A stretch of 64,000 bases of DNA, from the NCBI GenBank assembly GCA_964017065.1, contig OZ024787.1, positions 9,099,899 through 9,163,898 of the forward strand, read 5' to 3'. Shown piece by piece: positions 30,894-42,483 of this stretch. Source of the stretch: Haliclona indistincta. Taxonomy: Eukaryota; Porifera; Demospongiae; Haplosclerida; Chalinidae. Every line of letters starts with the position of its first letter. Position 1 is the first letter of the stretch. Both the position numbers and the translations under genes were made by a program. The notes below the pieces were generated by a model. It was not told the DNA's origin and did no database searches. It worked only from the letters and a program-made list of their open reading frames with translations.

Positions 30894-33770
30894 AAGCTAA
30901 AAATTAGAGACCAAGATGCACTCAGCACTTAGAACATAGACAATTCTCTATCTTCAGTACTGAGCTGCCATCTCTAAGTGCTAAAAATATTATATCCAAT
31001 AGCGACAGCCGAGTTCGCTGGCAGAAAATTCGATTAACCCTTTAGTTGCTAGGTTATTTTGACGAAAATTCGACTTGCTCTAAACTGACAGTTTGTCTAG
31101 CAATTTTCTACAACATGCAGTACGCTAGCTGTTCCAAACTAGCACTGTTTTTACCTGGCATGTCAAAGTTTACGACCATGTACTAAACTCTGACTTGGCC
31201 ACTCCCACTTCGGAACTGAAGCCACTTAAGTGCTGCAGCCTCATCATTTTCCAGCTAATTTTGGTCTTCATTTAGCCCTGGTGACTGATACAAAAACCTG
31301 GTGGTGTCCAGGTGAGCAAACAGCACAGTTTAGACCATATTCTATGCCAAAGTATGCATTTCCGGGCATCCTGAAGCCCTAAAAATGCCGAAAGCGGCGA
31401 GGGGCTCTGCCCCTTCGAACCCCGGGTTAAAGGGGGACACCCCCCTTTAAAAATCCCCCCGTCCCCCGTTCTATATGGTTTAGTGGGGAGGGCGCGACGA
31501 AAAACTGGGTTTTTTCAGTTAATTTGCAATTAAACTTGATTTGACCTTTCTAGAGCACTTTTCACACTATTTATGACGTCTAGAGTAGGTGGAGTCAATT
31601 ATGACGCCTTAAGGCGTCAATAGCCTATAAAGGGTTAAAGCGTGGGCGATTCACACTCCTACTCTTAGCTAGGCGCGGTCGATTATGGACTCCTGGTTGC
31701 GCAAATGGCTGGCGACTAAAGCCATTCGATTTACCATAGATAATACAGTACACAGTGGATATGCAACGACCTGGTATACGGAGGGATCCACGGAGTTACG
31801 CTGTAACACTGACTGAAACGGGTCTTAGTTGAGTAGCTGACAGTTGTAAAGCTGTTTTTACTGTTCTGAAGATACAAGAAAGCTTTTATAAAGCAGTAAA
31901 CGTGTTCATCAATTGGTAGAGAAGATCCTGGTACTGCAAAAGGCTTCTGTTGTTATAGCTGGACCTCGGTTTCTGCCGTTTTGGCTCTCTTTTCGTGATA
32001 CGGCTACTTTGTGTTAGATTACTACAGCACTGGCTTATGCTACAAAGCCTTTTTACATACCTACTGGTAGCTCATAGTGTTGTGCATTGCGAGAAACTAT
32101 TATCAAGGAGTTACACTCTGTGCACAACTGCTGAGACGCTGCCAAGCAGCGAATTTTTCCTTCGTGTAGCAGTTTGTTTGTCTACCACACTGACGACTTC
32201 AGAACTCCATGAACAGCACTACTGAATGCTACTGTCTTCATTCTACTGCGAGAAACTAAGGTTGTATGCACAAAACGAACACTACGTTCAGTATCTTGTC
32301 TTTAAGGGACTACACGGCGAACTATAGAAACGGCTTGATTTGCATGCTGTTTTTTCTGGCTAACCATCTAGTACTTCACAGCGACTTTACCAACTGCTGG
32401 GCGGTGGGAGGGGGGAGGGCGGGCAAGCGGAGCGGGTGAACTTTGCCTACCTCTGGCGCCACAAATGACCTTGCTGCGTTCTTAGCTGACCTCTGTAGCT
32501 CAATTCTTGTGCAAACCACGAAACTAATTAAATATTCGCGGCCTTGTGACTGACAGACTGAACACTTTACGCAAAAACGCATGCATACGTTTGCTCACCA
32601 CGAGCCATTCAGTTCACAAATCCATTTTGGTGGGCGTGGCTTGTCCGCTCATTGAATAAAATTTTTACTCTTTCTACAGTGTTTGCTCCGCCCACAAGCA
32701 GATTTGTGAGTTTCTTTGATGATAACTGTCTTTGACCACGCTTTGTTTGCCCGAAGAAACTGAAATTTTCGTCATTCTGATGTTCGACGTGTAGTCCCTT
32801 AACACATCACACTAGTCGAGCTATGGAGCTTGTAAAAAATGATTTTTCACATAGATACGATGCTTCCAGCGTTAGAAGTGAACGGAATGGCTCTATTACA
32901 AGAAAACCAATGGTTGAAGTTGCTTTCGTCGTTTTCTCCGTATTTCTTGCAATGTTTTCAGCTTTTTGTGCACTGTGAGGCGAGCAGCATTTGTAATCCT
33001 CGGACACGTCCGTTACATCCGTAGCACAGACTCAGGCATCACTCCAAATCGGCGTATACGGGCTCGTTGCATATGGCACTGTGTACTGTATTATCTACGG
33101 ATTTACTTTAACGTTTGTGTAAGAAGAAACAACTTTAGCACGCCTCGTCTTTAAAAACACAAACGCCATTTTGTTGACAAAATCTGTCGTGTAAGTGTTG
33201 CTTAGCTACTCGTGGCTATACTCTAAAATTAATACTAGTTAGACGCCTCGGCCAATAGGATCTACTCTGTTTAGAAACCTCGACCTGGTTATGTAACGAC
33301 CTTTTTTTATACAAGTTTGTACACAATTCAAGACAGCCGCCTCGATTTCTAAACAGCGTAGATCCATGGCTTCGGCGACCACCGTTAAGGTGGCGGGTAA
33401 CCTTTCGATATGAATACTAATGAGCCAAATTATTTCGCCCGAAACTTTTCACAGAGACGGCCATGTAGAGCGAAACTTGCTGCGAAGCATGTTGACGTGC
33501 GTCCTTGCTCTGCCAGCGACTTTCAGCAAAATCTACAAAGCACGAGGTGCACGCGATCCCCCGAAACGATGTAGCAATTTTTGCACCAGATTTCTTTACG
33601 TGTACAGTGCTTTTAATCGAGAGGAGCCACTTTTTATTCCCAGAGTTGTGTTTGTAGTTAGTCCACACAATTTTCTACATAGCCCTTTCTATTGCATTAA
33701 TGCAGATTGCAACTATGAGCATGAGAAAATGCAAGACACACGATGCTCTACAGCTCTCTCCCATTGAAGC
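30893..33770. other. Long spacer without a recognisable gene
   Basis: Contains GC-rich mini-hairpins at 31395-31465 (GGGGCTCTGCCCC, AAAGGGGGACACCCCCCTTT) and, at about 31735-31770, a dispersed repeat that is the unoccupied counterpart of the insertion site at 20397. A stretch at 33595-33640 (CAGTGCTTTTAATCGAGAGG) is inverted at 34515-34555, suggesting a rearranged element around the MITE at 33773. Open frames here show no family features. Confidence 0.4.
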
Positions 33771-33772
33771 TA

Positions 33773-33966
33773 CCGTATAGCGAGAAATTTTGGTGGTCAA
33801 AATTTTGGCGGATTGCTCTCGAAACGCCAAAATTTTAACCGCCAAAATCGGATATACATGGGCGTGTATATCCGCCTTGGCAACAATCCGCCAAAATATT
33901 AACCGCAAAAATCTGTTCTTAGCAAATCCGCCAAAATTTTGACCACCAAAATTTCTCGCTATACGA
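33773..33966. mobile_element. CCGTATAGC-type MITE, copy 1
   Basis: Inverted ends CCGTATAGCGAGAAATTTTG and its complement, with TA at the left border. The right end has drifted (CGCTATACGAAT). Interior built of GCCAAAATTTT-like repeats. Confidence 0.75.
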
Positions 33967-35306
33967 ATACAATTGCGCCATGTTTGTGACATCACAGTAA
34001 TCAGTACGACGTCACGACGAACCACACCCACGACACAGCAGCTACAGTCTAGCGCCACAACGAGGCTTGGCGGTTATTATTCCTCGAGCTTAGCTAATAT
34101 CTATGCAGTAGAAGCACGCTTATAAACGGGCAAAGCGCAAAACACAGCTTTTGATCGGCGCCATTCTTGCCGCTCGACAGTTAGCGGCGCAGCGCACGCA
34201 GAAACACGTAATCAATAAACGCTCATATTGGATGAATATCATTATAACACGGCAGAGAATCGAAGTCACAGCTAAAAGAGCAGACTGCAAAGGAAATTTT
34301 CTTAACTCAGCTCCATACTATTTCCTGGCCTTAACACATTTTTTTTCATAATTGCAAACCAATGCCTGGTACACAAGCAGCAACAAATTTACTGTCAACT
34401 AGCAAAATCAGTCCAGATTTTTTACACACACAACGGAATGATGTGTGAACACTCATAGCAAATTTCAGTCTAATAGCTACTATAGTTACTTTCTGAACAC
34501 AATTGTTAACCACAAAACACAAAAGTGGCTCCTCTAGATTAAAAGCACTGTAGCGATAGCAGGTCTATAAGAAACTAGAAGCTTCAAGCCAAGGACGTTA
34601 CCGAGGGCTGGACCGAGCGTTTTTTTCGCTATCACCCTGATTTTTCGCTATTATCCTCGTGTCGTGAGTTATCCTTGATGATTGGAAATTTTTGTGTAGT
34701 GACCCGCTTTTTAACAGTCATAAAATATCTCAGTATAGGAGAAAACCTTCAAAAAGCGCTCCAGCCCTCCGCAAGTTGTTCAGCTACAAGTAGGTACTAG
34801 TGACTAAAATCAGTTTGCTACACAGCATGAAAAATCTTGTGCAAAAATTCTGAATTTTATCTCCTCCATTGACATGTATTGCGTTGTACTGTGAGCCCCG
34901 CCCTTATAATGATATTAATATTCACTACGCGTGGGCGATAGGGTACCCGCGCCGCCACCTTAATTAACCACGTCGTTAATCCACAACAAAATGGCGTCGT
35001 CAAAAAACGCAAGCGAGTTACACTGCCATCGTTTGAAAACGGGCTGTCGCTTGACTCTGGAACCTTCTCTGGGCGCTCCACTACCTCGATCGCATCGTTT
35101 GCTTAAGCGCAGGTATGGTCTAAACATCTCAGACGATAGATTCTCGGTGCCTACGAGATTTAGCTCACCTTCAGTGGAAACCGAAATTGACGCCCTCGCG
35201 CTACGCGCTCGAGTCGGGACGTCTAAAACTTCGGTGATCCAAATCCCGTGGACACCTCGAATCCATCGTCTAACCTATATTTAAACACATAAACTTTAAA
35301 CTACTG
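33967..35306. other. Spacer, no gene recognised
   Basis: AT-rich to 34860, then a GC-richer block (34890-35280) with the CTCGCGCTACGCGCTCG palindrome at about 35195. An open plus-strand frame at 34991-35284 overlaps this repeat and is not trusted. Confidence 0.35.
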
Positions 35307-35528
35307 TCATACCTCAATATCAGTATGACGATATGGCGTTGGAAAATTAGAAGTCTGTACAGTTGGACAGGATGGCGTAACAAATACTTGCTCAGTGGGG
35401 CAGGATGGAGTAACTGATATGCCACTGGATGTAGTAGGAGTGATATCTGATGGATTGGTAGTTAAAAAGCTTGTTGCACACAGCACGCTGCAGAAGAGGA
35501 GAATCAGCAGAGTGATCCCAGAATTCAT
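35307..35528 (-). CDS. Putative signal-peptide exon of a secreted or membrane protein
   Basis: The minus-strand frame starts at 35528 with MNSGITLLILLFCSVLCATS, a good signal peptide, followed by a Thr/Ser/Pro-rich stretch containing two related VTPSCPT repeats. The exon probably ends at the donor GAG|GTATGACAG near 35312, since the frame stops immediately after it. No continuing exon was recognised below 35300. The sequence resembles O-glycosylated stalks but has no identifiable domain. Confidence 0.45.
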   Translation of the reverse strand: MNSGITLLILLFCSVLCATSFLTTNPSDITPTTSSGISVTPSCPTEQVFVTPSCPTVQTSNFPTPYRHTDIEV

Positions 35529-36253
35529 TTTGACGTAAATAAATTATAGTCACACTGTTACAGAAGATGAAAGTGAATGTTCAATTCTGGATTGATAAAC
35601 TGAAGTGCAAAGCATCAACTCAGGTTTTTATAGGTAAATTTACTGTTAAAAGGTGTTGTTGTGCATGACAAAATGGGTGAGTCATTATTATCTGCATTCA
35701 TTCACAAAAGCAGTTATAGACTAAATTGAAAACTGTAAATGGTATGATATCATGACCACAAGTAAATTATCCGCATATAATATAATTATTATTTGCTTTG
35801 TGCAGGTGTTGACATCATTGCATAGACATTGTTTGGTTCGCACCCTGCAACAGAATGTAATTAACTATAGCTAATATAATAGGTAGTGATCAAGTGTTGT
35901 GATGACTGTTAGGTTGCATATCAAGGGCAATCATTTTTACAAGTATAATCTATTATGGTGAACAAAGGGACAGACAAATTAATTCCACTTTTGGTAATGA
36001 TATTCCAGCCATAACATGATGCTTATCTCGCTAAATGAACATGTAAACAATCATACTTGATGCAATATGAAACACGCTAAGAACATCATTTGAAAGTTTG
36101 CTTTGTCCTTTTGTTAACACTTCATCAGATCAGATGCACATGATAAGTATTTCAGAGCATTTTTCAATTTTATGCATAAAATTAATACACAATTTTGATA
36201 GCATTACATTTGTCGAATTTGAGTTGAATCGATAGAACATGCGATGAAACTCT

Positions 36254-36714
36254 TCATGTATACCTAAAGTATAGCGAACAACAACAAGGAACTAAAGCGC
36301 CTCCTCCAATTGTGGTCAGCACTGATTGGCTTCTAATTGCATAACTAAAGCACTGCATTGTGATTGTTGTACAGAAATCATGTATCTGCAGTTGCTGTGT
36401 TTGTGGAATGGTGTTATTCCACTGAGACATCTGTACCTTCGGGGCTTCATTTTCTGTCAGTACGGCAGGAGGCACTAACAGAGGATCTAAGGTTTGCCGG
36501 ATTATCAGCAGTGTTTGATAATAGTAGTTAACTATTTGATGAAATACTAATAAAGGAGGTATGGATGTGAGTGAAGTGCCTAATAGAAATAATACCACTG
36601 TCACTAAAAGAAAAGACCAATACCCAGTATATGTCACCTCTGTGGCGAAACAGACCAAAATACATAAAAAATTAATGTTGGCAAAATGATATGCCTCACA
36701 CACAGTCCCACCAA
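36254..36714 (-). CDS. Last exon of an unrecognised membrane protein, copy I
   Basis: Open minus-strand exon beginning after AATGTGTCAAAG| (36714) and running about 153 codons to a stop at 36254. It encodes two probable membrane segments (around NFLCILVCFATEV and WSFLLVTVVLFLLGTSL) followed by a hydrophilic part with several Cys. A degenerate homologue lies at about 38760-39120 (ATTCTTTAGTGACAGTGGTA...; an inverted piece CAAACACTGCTGACAATCCG near 38799), so the segment belongs to a duplicated gene. Family not recognised. Confidence 0.4.
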
Positions 36715-37009
36715 CTTTGACACATTAAATCAGGTCAAATTTTCCTGCACACTAATAATTATTTTGTTATAGTGGTCTTCAGTTCGTCTGAAGACAATAA
36801 TATGACAAATAAGACCAAAAAATGCCCGAAGACCTACTGTTTATAATGTGTGTGTGTGGGGGGAACAACAAACAGAATTAGTTCAAACAATAGCATCTGT
36901 GGTTGCATGCTACTAACATCTGTGGTTGCATGCATGCTACGTTACTTTATTGAAATGCAATGCAGTTTACTAATGAACTTGGACACATGTATAATGCATG
37001 CTAAAAGTA

Positions 37010-37540
37010 CCTTAAGGCGACTATTGTTAGCGGGTACTTAATTTAGCGAATTTTAGCGATTGCCCTATTTTCGCTAAATTAACTACCCGCCAATTTTTGA
37101 ATAAACGGATAAATAGGATAAGTAATTTCGAAATTAACCACGCGTACGTTCGCATGCACCAGCGTCCAGCGCTAGCTAGCCTGCTAGCGCTGCTAGCAGT
37201 AGTGTCGTCAGTAACTATAGTGAACTATTCTCTACTCTATCTTCAACGTCAGTAGGGACAACAACTTCTATTTCTGTGTCCGATTCTGATGCAAGGTCTG
37301 ACTGTCTCATCGTCCGAGATTCGTGATGGAATCATTGTATATATTGGGCTAATCATCAAATGAAGACTCTTTCAGTGAACTGGATTAGACATTGTGTTGC
37401 ACAATAATTCAATCGATGGTGTTGATTGCTTAATGTTTATTAATCACTTGAAGATCAAATCGCTAAAATTAATACCCGCTAAATTCATTATTTTCAAAAA
37501 CCGCTAAATTTTGTACCCGCCAATAATAGTCACCTTAAGG
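37010..37540. mobile_element. CCTTAAGG-type MITE with TA target duplication
   Basis: Inverted ends CCTTAAGGCGACTATTGTTA / ...AATAGTCACCTTAAGG, flanked by TA at 37008-37009 and 37541-37542. The interior is GCTAAATT/TACCCGC-rich inverted repeats. It sits just after a splice-donor-like site of the copy-I relic exon. Confidence 0.8.
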
Positions 37541-37625
37541 TAGTCTACCTTTGATTCTTGAGAGTTCATAGGCAAATTTCTCTCACTATCACGCCTTCCA
37601 CACTCCATTATTCTCTCCCATTACA
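37541..37625 (-). pseudogene. Relic exon of the unrecognised gene, copy I
   Basis: Minus strand AATGGGAGAGAATAATGGAG...AATCAAAG|GTAGAC aligns with the intact-looking exon at 39524-39601 (GGGGAGAGCAGAGTGTTGAA...AATCAGAG|GTAAAA) but carries in-frame stops. Confidence 0.45.
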
Positions 37626-37649
37626 AGACTACTTAATGTGCCCAGCAGA

Positions 37650-38540
37650 ATCCCATTGATTTCTAGTGGTCACTGAGTGTTTTGCTTGACTGGCACAACA
37701 TAAACAGATACTAGTAAACAGTAGAAGGCAAAAAACAGTACGTATCAACAATCTGTTGGTGTCAATTTGGTCACACAGTAGTCAGGACAGCCAAAACTGT
37801 TGAGAAGAGAGGTCCTAGTGCTATCATTAGGCTATAGCTTTAATTTGGTCTATCTATGATTTATAATGCTATAATATTATTGTCACATCTTGATGGTACG
37901 ATAACATGACCAAAAGTTAAGAAATACATGTACATTTTTTGCTTTGATTTGAAATACAGACATGCCTTAATTGTTTAATTGGTTCCCACCCAGCAACAAT
38001 AAGTAATTACTATACTAGTGATCAAAAGTTTGTGATGACTACTGGGTTGCATGTTAATAATTACTTTCACAAATAACCTATTATGGTGAACTAAGTTCAT
38101 TATTGAAGAATTTTAGAGCAAAAACAAATTCCTCTTTTGATTTGAAGACACAGATATTGCACTTTAGACCAGCCATCTATGTTTCAGTTCTTGCCATAAA
38201 GTTAATCTTGCTACATGCACGTACATGTACTTGTATACTATGTAAAACTTAAAAAAATTATTATGATGCACATTATGAAGAAGCTGTGCTGTTACTTAAA
38301 TGAAAACGATGAGGATTTATAACATGCAAATGATGAGTATCAAAAGTTTTCTGGGCTTCTTGTCAATTTATGCACAATACAACCATAGATACGATTCAGT
38401 GCTTCCATCCACACTAGTCTATGACCTGTCACATGATTAGATATGAAGTAGTCCTAGTGTGATCATGAGCTTAGCATTTGACTGCTAATATTATATTTTG
38501 AATCGATAGAACGTTCTGAGCAGCAGATGAAGCAATGCTC
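37650..38540. other. Spacer, no gene recognised
   Basis: The stretch 37840-38110 resembles 35740-35960 (ATGATAT/GTACGATATCATGACCA..., GTTGCATATTAA), consistent with both belonging to the duplicated gene region. Confidence 0.35.
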
Positions 38541-39130
38541 TACTCTCCATGTATTCCTAAAGAAAGACATAGCAGTGCTAACAACAACGAGGAAATAAAG
38601 CACCTCCTCTAACCCCTAATCCAGAGTCCCGCTCTATAACTTTTATAGCTCCTTTTGTTAGAGTTTCCTTCTCGTCTACCACTACAGCATATGGAGTGCC
38701 AACCTCTTTTTGCCTGGGAAGAGCGCTCCATCAATCATCTGTTATACACAATTTTTATGTGTACCTCTTTATTCTTTCGTCAAGTAAACCACTATTATCA
38801 AACACTGCTGACAATCCGGCAAATCTTAGATCCTCTGTTAGTCTCCTGCCATACTGATAGGAAATAAGAACTGTAAGCTGAAAATACATGAACATAGTAG
38901 TACCAGGTTAAGCTCAGGATGTCCTTCCACTTCAGGTAGCACAGCCACAGTGACAGGAGAGAGTCTCACATGGAGATGAAGTGCCTGATAGAAAAACACA
39001 GTACCACTGTCACTAAAGAATAGTCCGAGCAAAGGTTCAGGGTTGAAAAGTCAAGAAAGACTGATAGACTACCCACTACGCCACCTCTATGCAAACAGGT
39101 TTAATATGTCAAATTTGACCTGGTTTAATA
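38541..39130 (-). pseudogene. Degenerate last exon of the unrecognised gene, copy II
   Basis: Pieces similar to 36254-36714 are visible (CTATTCTTTAGTGACAGTGG, CTATCAGGCACTTCATCTCC) but in broken frames, and one block (about 38790-38845) is inverted relative to the rest. Confidence 0.45.
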
Positions 39131-39209
39131 ATTATAATATGTCAAATTTTCCTTAATCTGTTTATAAGGTCTTCAGTTCTTTTTCTCATAAAATTTATGC
39201 TTTCCCTAC

Positions 39210-39601
39210 CTCTTCATCCCTAACAACCTCTTCATCTCTAACTAGCTCTTCATTCTGCTGATCCTGATCACTAGTTTGGTCTTGTGTGTCATAATGAGTG
39301 TAGGCATCAAACAGCAACGCCTGAAGACCTGCAATGTGTGTGCGAGACAGTAAACAGAATTAGTTCAACAGACAGCTTCTATGTGGTCGCTATTGATAAC
39401 AACAATTACCTTTATTGAGATACATGCAGTAATAGAGAGCAATTGAATTTAATTGGTTATCCCCTAAAGCCTAAAATAACCACATAATACATGAAATGCC
39501 CATAGATGATCGATGTATTTTACCTCTGATTTTTGACATTTTGTGGGCATGTTCCTTATTATCACATCTTCAACACTCTGCTCTCCCCATGGAAACTGAT
39601 A
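39210..39601 (-). CDS. Two exons of the unrecognised gene, copy II
   Basis: Exon 39524-39601 is bounded by ATTTTTGTAG| and |GTAAAA and codes for 26 residues (YQFPWGEQSVEDVIIRNMPT and so on). Exon 39210-39320, after CTTCAG|, joins it in phase 0 and codes for a 37-residue stretch beginning ALLFDAYTHYDTQ that becomes rich in Asp, Gln and Glu, ending at GAAGAG|GTAGGG or reading through to a stop four codons later. The acidic repeat ELVRDEE/EVVRDEE is characteristic. No family was recognised; downstream membrane-segment exons are decayed, so this may be a truncated gene. Confidence 0.4.
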
Positions 39602-40895
39602 CTACAAAAATAAATATTTTGCTTAAGACATGAGAAAGCAGTGGTCACATTTAAGCTGCAGCTCTACAACTACAACAGGCAATTATGGTATAAATAGCTG
39701 AGAGTCTCCTGCTTTATTAGAAATAAATGTTTTTCCCACATTTACTCACCACCCTCCTTTTCGGCCGGGGTCCCAGAACTTTCAATTCATATAGGAACCC
39801 GGTGCTACCCAATGAACTTTTCAGTGACCTCGGTATCTCGTTACCATGCGCTATGGTGAGCTTACCATTATTGAAGACTGACTGATAAAATTCAATTCTG
39901 TGGTAGACTTGTGATTGACTATCATGAAATCATCCGGAGACTGAGAGAACTAGAGAAAGAATCAGCATCACTATTTGTTATCATGGTACTAACATCACTG
40001 CATGGCCTGAAAGGCCCTCATGTAGTACACTCTACAATCACGAGCCCATAAGAGGAAGGAGCGTTCAGCCGCGATATAAACTCCGCCGCGTGCTGCGCGT
40101 TAGTGATGACGTTTACTACCAGCAGAGCAAGGAGAGTGACGTAGGTAGTTTAGTACACACCCAGCAAAATTGCCAGAGTCAATAGCGTCTCTTGCAGCTG
40201 CTTGCAAGAAACAAAATCGTCTGGATAGGCTGCTGCACGGTGGTCACTGAAGACTGTACGCTCGATTGCTGCTATCTATTCAGCACATGGATCGTGGCCT
40301 TTTCTTCAAGCACAACGAGTGCAGTCTCGCTTACTTGATTGTGCTGTTTACAAGTAACACGCTCCTGTTTGCTGCTGTCTTACGTGCAACAAGGCCACAG
40401 TCTTCTTTTTATGCCGCTGGTAAAAATCTGTTCATGACATAAAAGCTGCAAGTTGGCTGCATGCACAAAAACTTCCTTATATGGAAGTTTTGAACGCGCG
40501 AGGCGGCGGAGTTTACGTTTGGATATTACTACACGCCGGATTGGAGTTGAACGCTCCTTTCTTTTATGGGCGCCTGCTACAATACATTCATGCAGTGTTT
40601 GCTCTATGCAGAAAATTCTGTCATTGTGGATTGACAAGCTTGCAAAACCTGCCTCTGTTGTCATAATAGTTGAAAATGGCTGGTTAACGAAAACTTGAAA
40701 CAGAACCGAACGTACCGATAGTGCCATTTTACAAAAATCTTTTTATTGAGTTTAAATTTCTGACAGGATAACTACTCTCGAAAATTAAACTCTGAAACTC
40801 AAAATAATTATTCGGAATTTGTTTTGATGTTATCAACATAGCATAGGACATACTATTAACAACAACCTCCATTTCTAGTTTGTTCAGGAATAGTA
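39602..40895. other. Spacer with a large imperfect inverted repeat
   Basis: GAGCCCATAAGAGGAAGGAGCGTTCA (from 40040) is inverted at 40549-40575 (TGAACGCTCC...TTTTATGGGCGCC), with CTCCGCCGC/GCGGCGGAG partners inside. The minus frame 40380-40727 overlaps this structure and shows no domain. Confidence 0.45.
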
Positions 40896-41460
40896 CCGTA
40901 TAACCGGTTATTTTCGTTCGGTTCTAATTTTCGTAAGGGCTCGCGATGACAAAAATTAAACTTTCGAAAAATTTCTTTGTAACGAAAATTTGTGTTGCAA
41001 TGCAACCTAGAACATGTGTATGACGCCCTGCTTGTCAATGGTTATGGTACCGCCACGACGAAGAAAGAGAACATAGGCAAGATATTTGTCGTGGCATGCA
41101 GATGCCGTGCAGCACGGTCGTGGCGGAACTACCGGAGTTTCTGTCTCCGGCTCCGTGTCGGTTCTTTTCACAGCCAACGCGTAACGGTCTTGAACGTTTC
41201 TAGCTAGACTTCTGACGGCATTCACGGCAGGCAAGTGTTTCTCCAACTATAAACATGATAGCCTCTTACGCAACTAGAACAGTCGTCAACTCTCCGTGTG
41301 TCGAGCGAGTCAAAATTAGTTTTAGTCATAGTTAATTTTATGGCAAATTTAAATTTTGGTGCGATTTAATTTTCGAAAGGCGAAAACGTTACGAAAATTA
41401 AATCCTATCTAAAATTTAACGTACGAAATATTTCAGTGTCGAACATTATCGGTTATACGG
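40896..41460. mobile_element. CCGTATAACCGG-type MITE, copy 2, with TA target duplication
   Basis: Inverted ends CCGTATAACCGGTTATTTTC and ...TATCGGTTATACGG, flanked by TA at 40894-40895 and 41461-41462. It directly abuts the TSD of the next element. Confidence 0.82.
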
Positions 41461-41472
41461 TATGCTCAAAAT

Positions 41473-42134
41473 TAGCCTCGTACCCAGGCTCTCTGGCGGA
41501 GATTTAATTATGCGTGGGTGTTGAAATGCGGGGGTGGCGATTGAGAGCCTGGTATCTAGCGTTTTGAATTAATGAGCTGTCATCACGTGCAATGACGTGT
41601 TAACGCCCACCGAGATATCGTTATGACGTCTTTGTTTACAACATGGCTGCTCCTTCACTCCATTGATCGAGCGTCTGCGTCTCCCACAAGCCTGACCTTG
41701 CCTACCATGAGAGCGCATCAAGTGGGACAATGCCTGCACAAAGCATATGACCTGTGTAGCTCCACGAGGTGCGTTCCAGTTTATCAAGACTGAGGTATAG
41801 CCTCGTACGTCCACGTGTTATGCCTGGTAGACTTGTTCTAACGTGCGAGCAACTCTCTCCAGTTGTCTGCTCTCTTAACAGCCTAAAAACTATCTGGAAC
41901 ACGCCGCAAATTTACATAGCCAACAGCATAGCCATAGTGCACGATCAGAAACAGTCAATCCGTAAACGTGACGCAAAGTAACACAATAGTGAACTAAAAT
42001 ATACGGATTCATGGAATTCCATGAATCGTCTGCGCATGTGCGAATCAGTGGATACCAGGCTCTCAATCGCCACCCCCGCATTTCAACACCCACGCATAAT
42101 TAAATCTCCGCCAGAGAGCCTGGGTACGAGGCTA
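41473..42134. mobile_element. MULE-like element with 9-bp TSD GCTCAAAAT
   Basis: Ends TAGCCTCGTACCCAGGCTCT and complement; long inverted repeats (about 95 bp). GCTCAAAAT flanks it at 41464-41472 and 42135-42143. The inner part matches the truncated element at 23694-25892. No transposase. Confidence 0.9.
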
Positions 42135-42483
42135 GCTCAAAATGTTTTGTGGTTGTGTGCTCACAGAACCGAAATATTTTTTAAACGCTATGTGTAGAGG
42201 ACATTTTGCCTAATTAAGGCACGAAAACGCTGATTTGTAGCTTTACACAACTTTGAAACCTCTGAAAACACCGCCTGGTTGAATATCATGAACTTTTAGT
42301 TGAAGGGATCAGGCCCTCCTTAAATTTGCCACTGATGTGGGGTTGACTGAACAACCCAAAATCAATGAAAATCAAGTGAAGACATAATTATTGTTGTCGT
42401 ACTAGCCTATACAGATATATAACATTCATGTGTAATATCTGTCAGTGTACAATATCTGCTTGACACACACATACTATCTGACC

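Noticed and set aside
40380..40727. A 115-codon minus-strand frame
   Set aside because: It overlaps an imperfect large inverted repeat and shows no family features or splice pattern.
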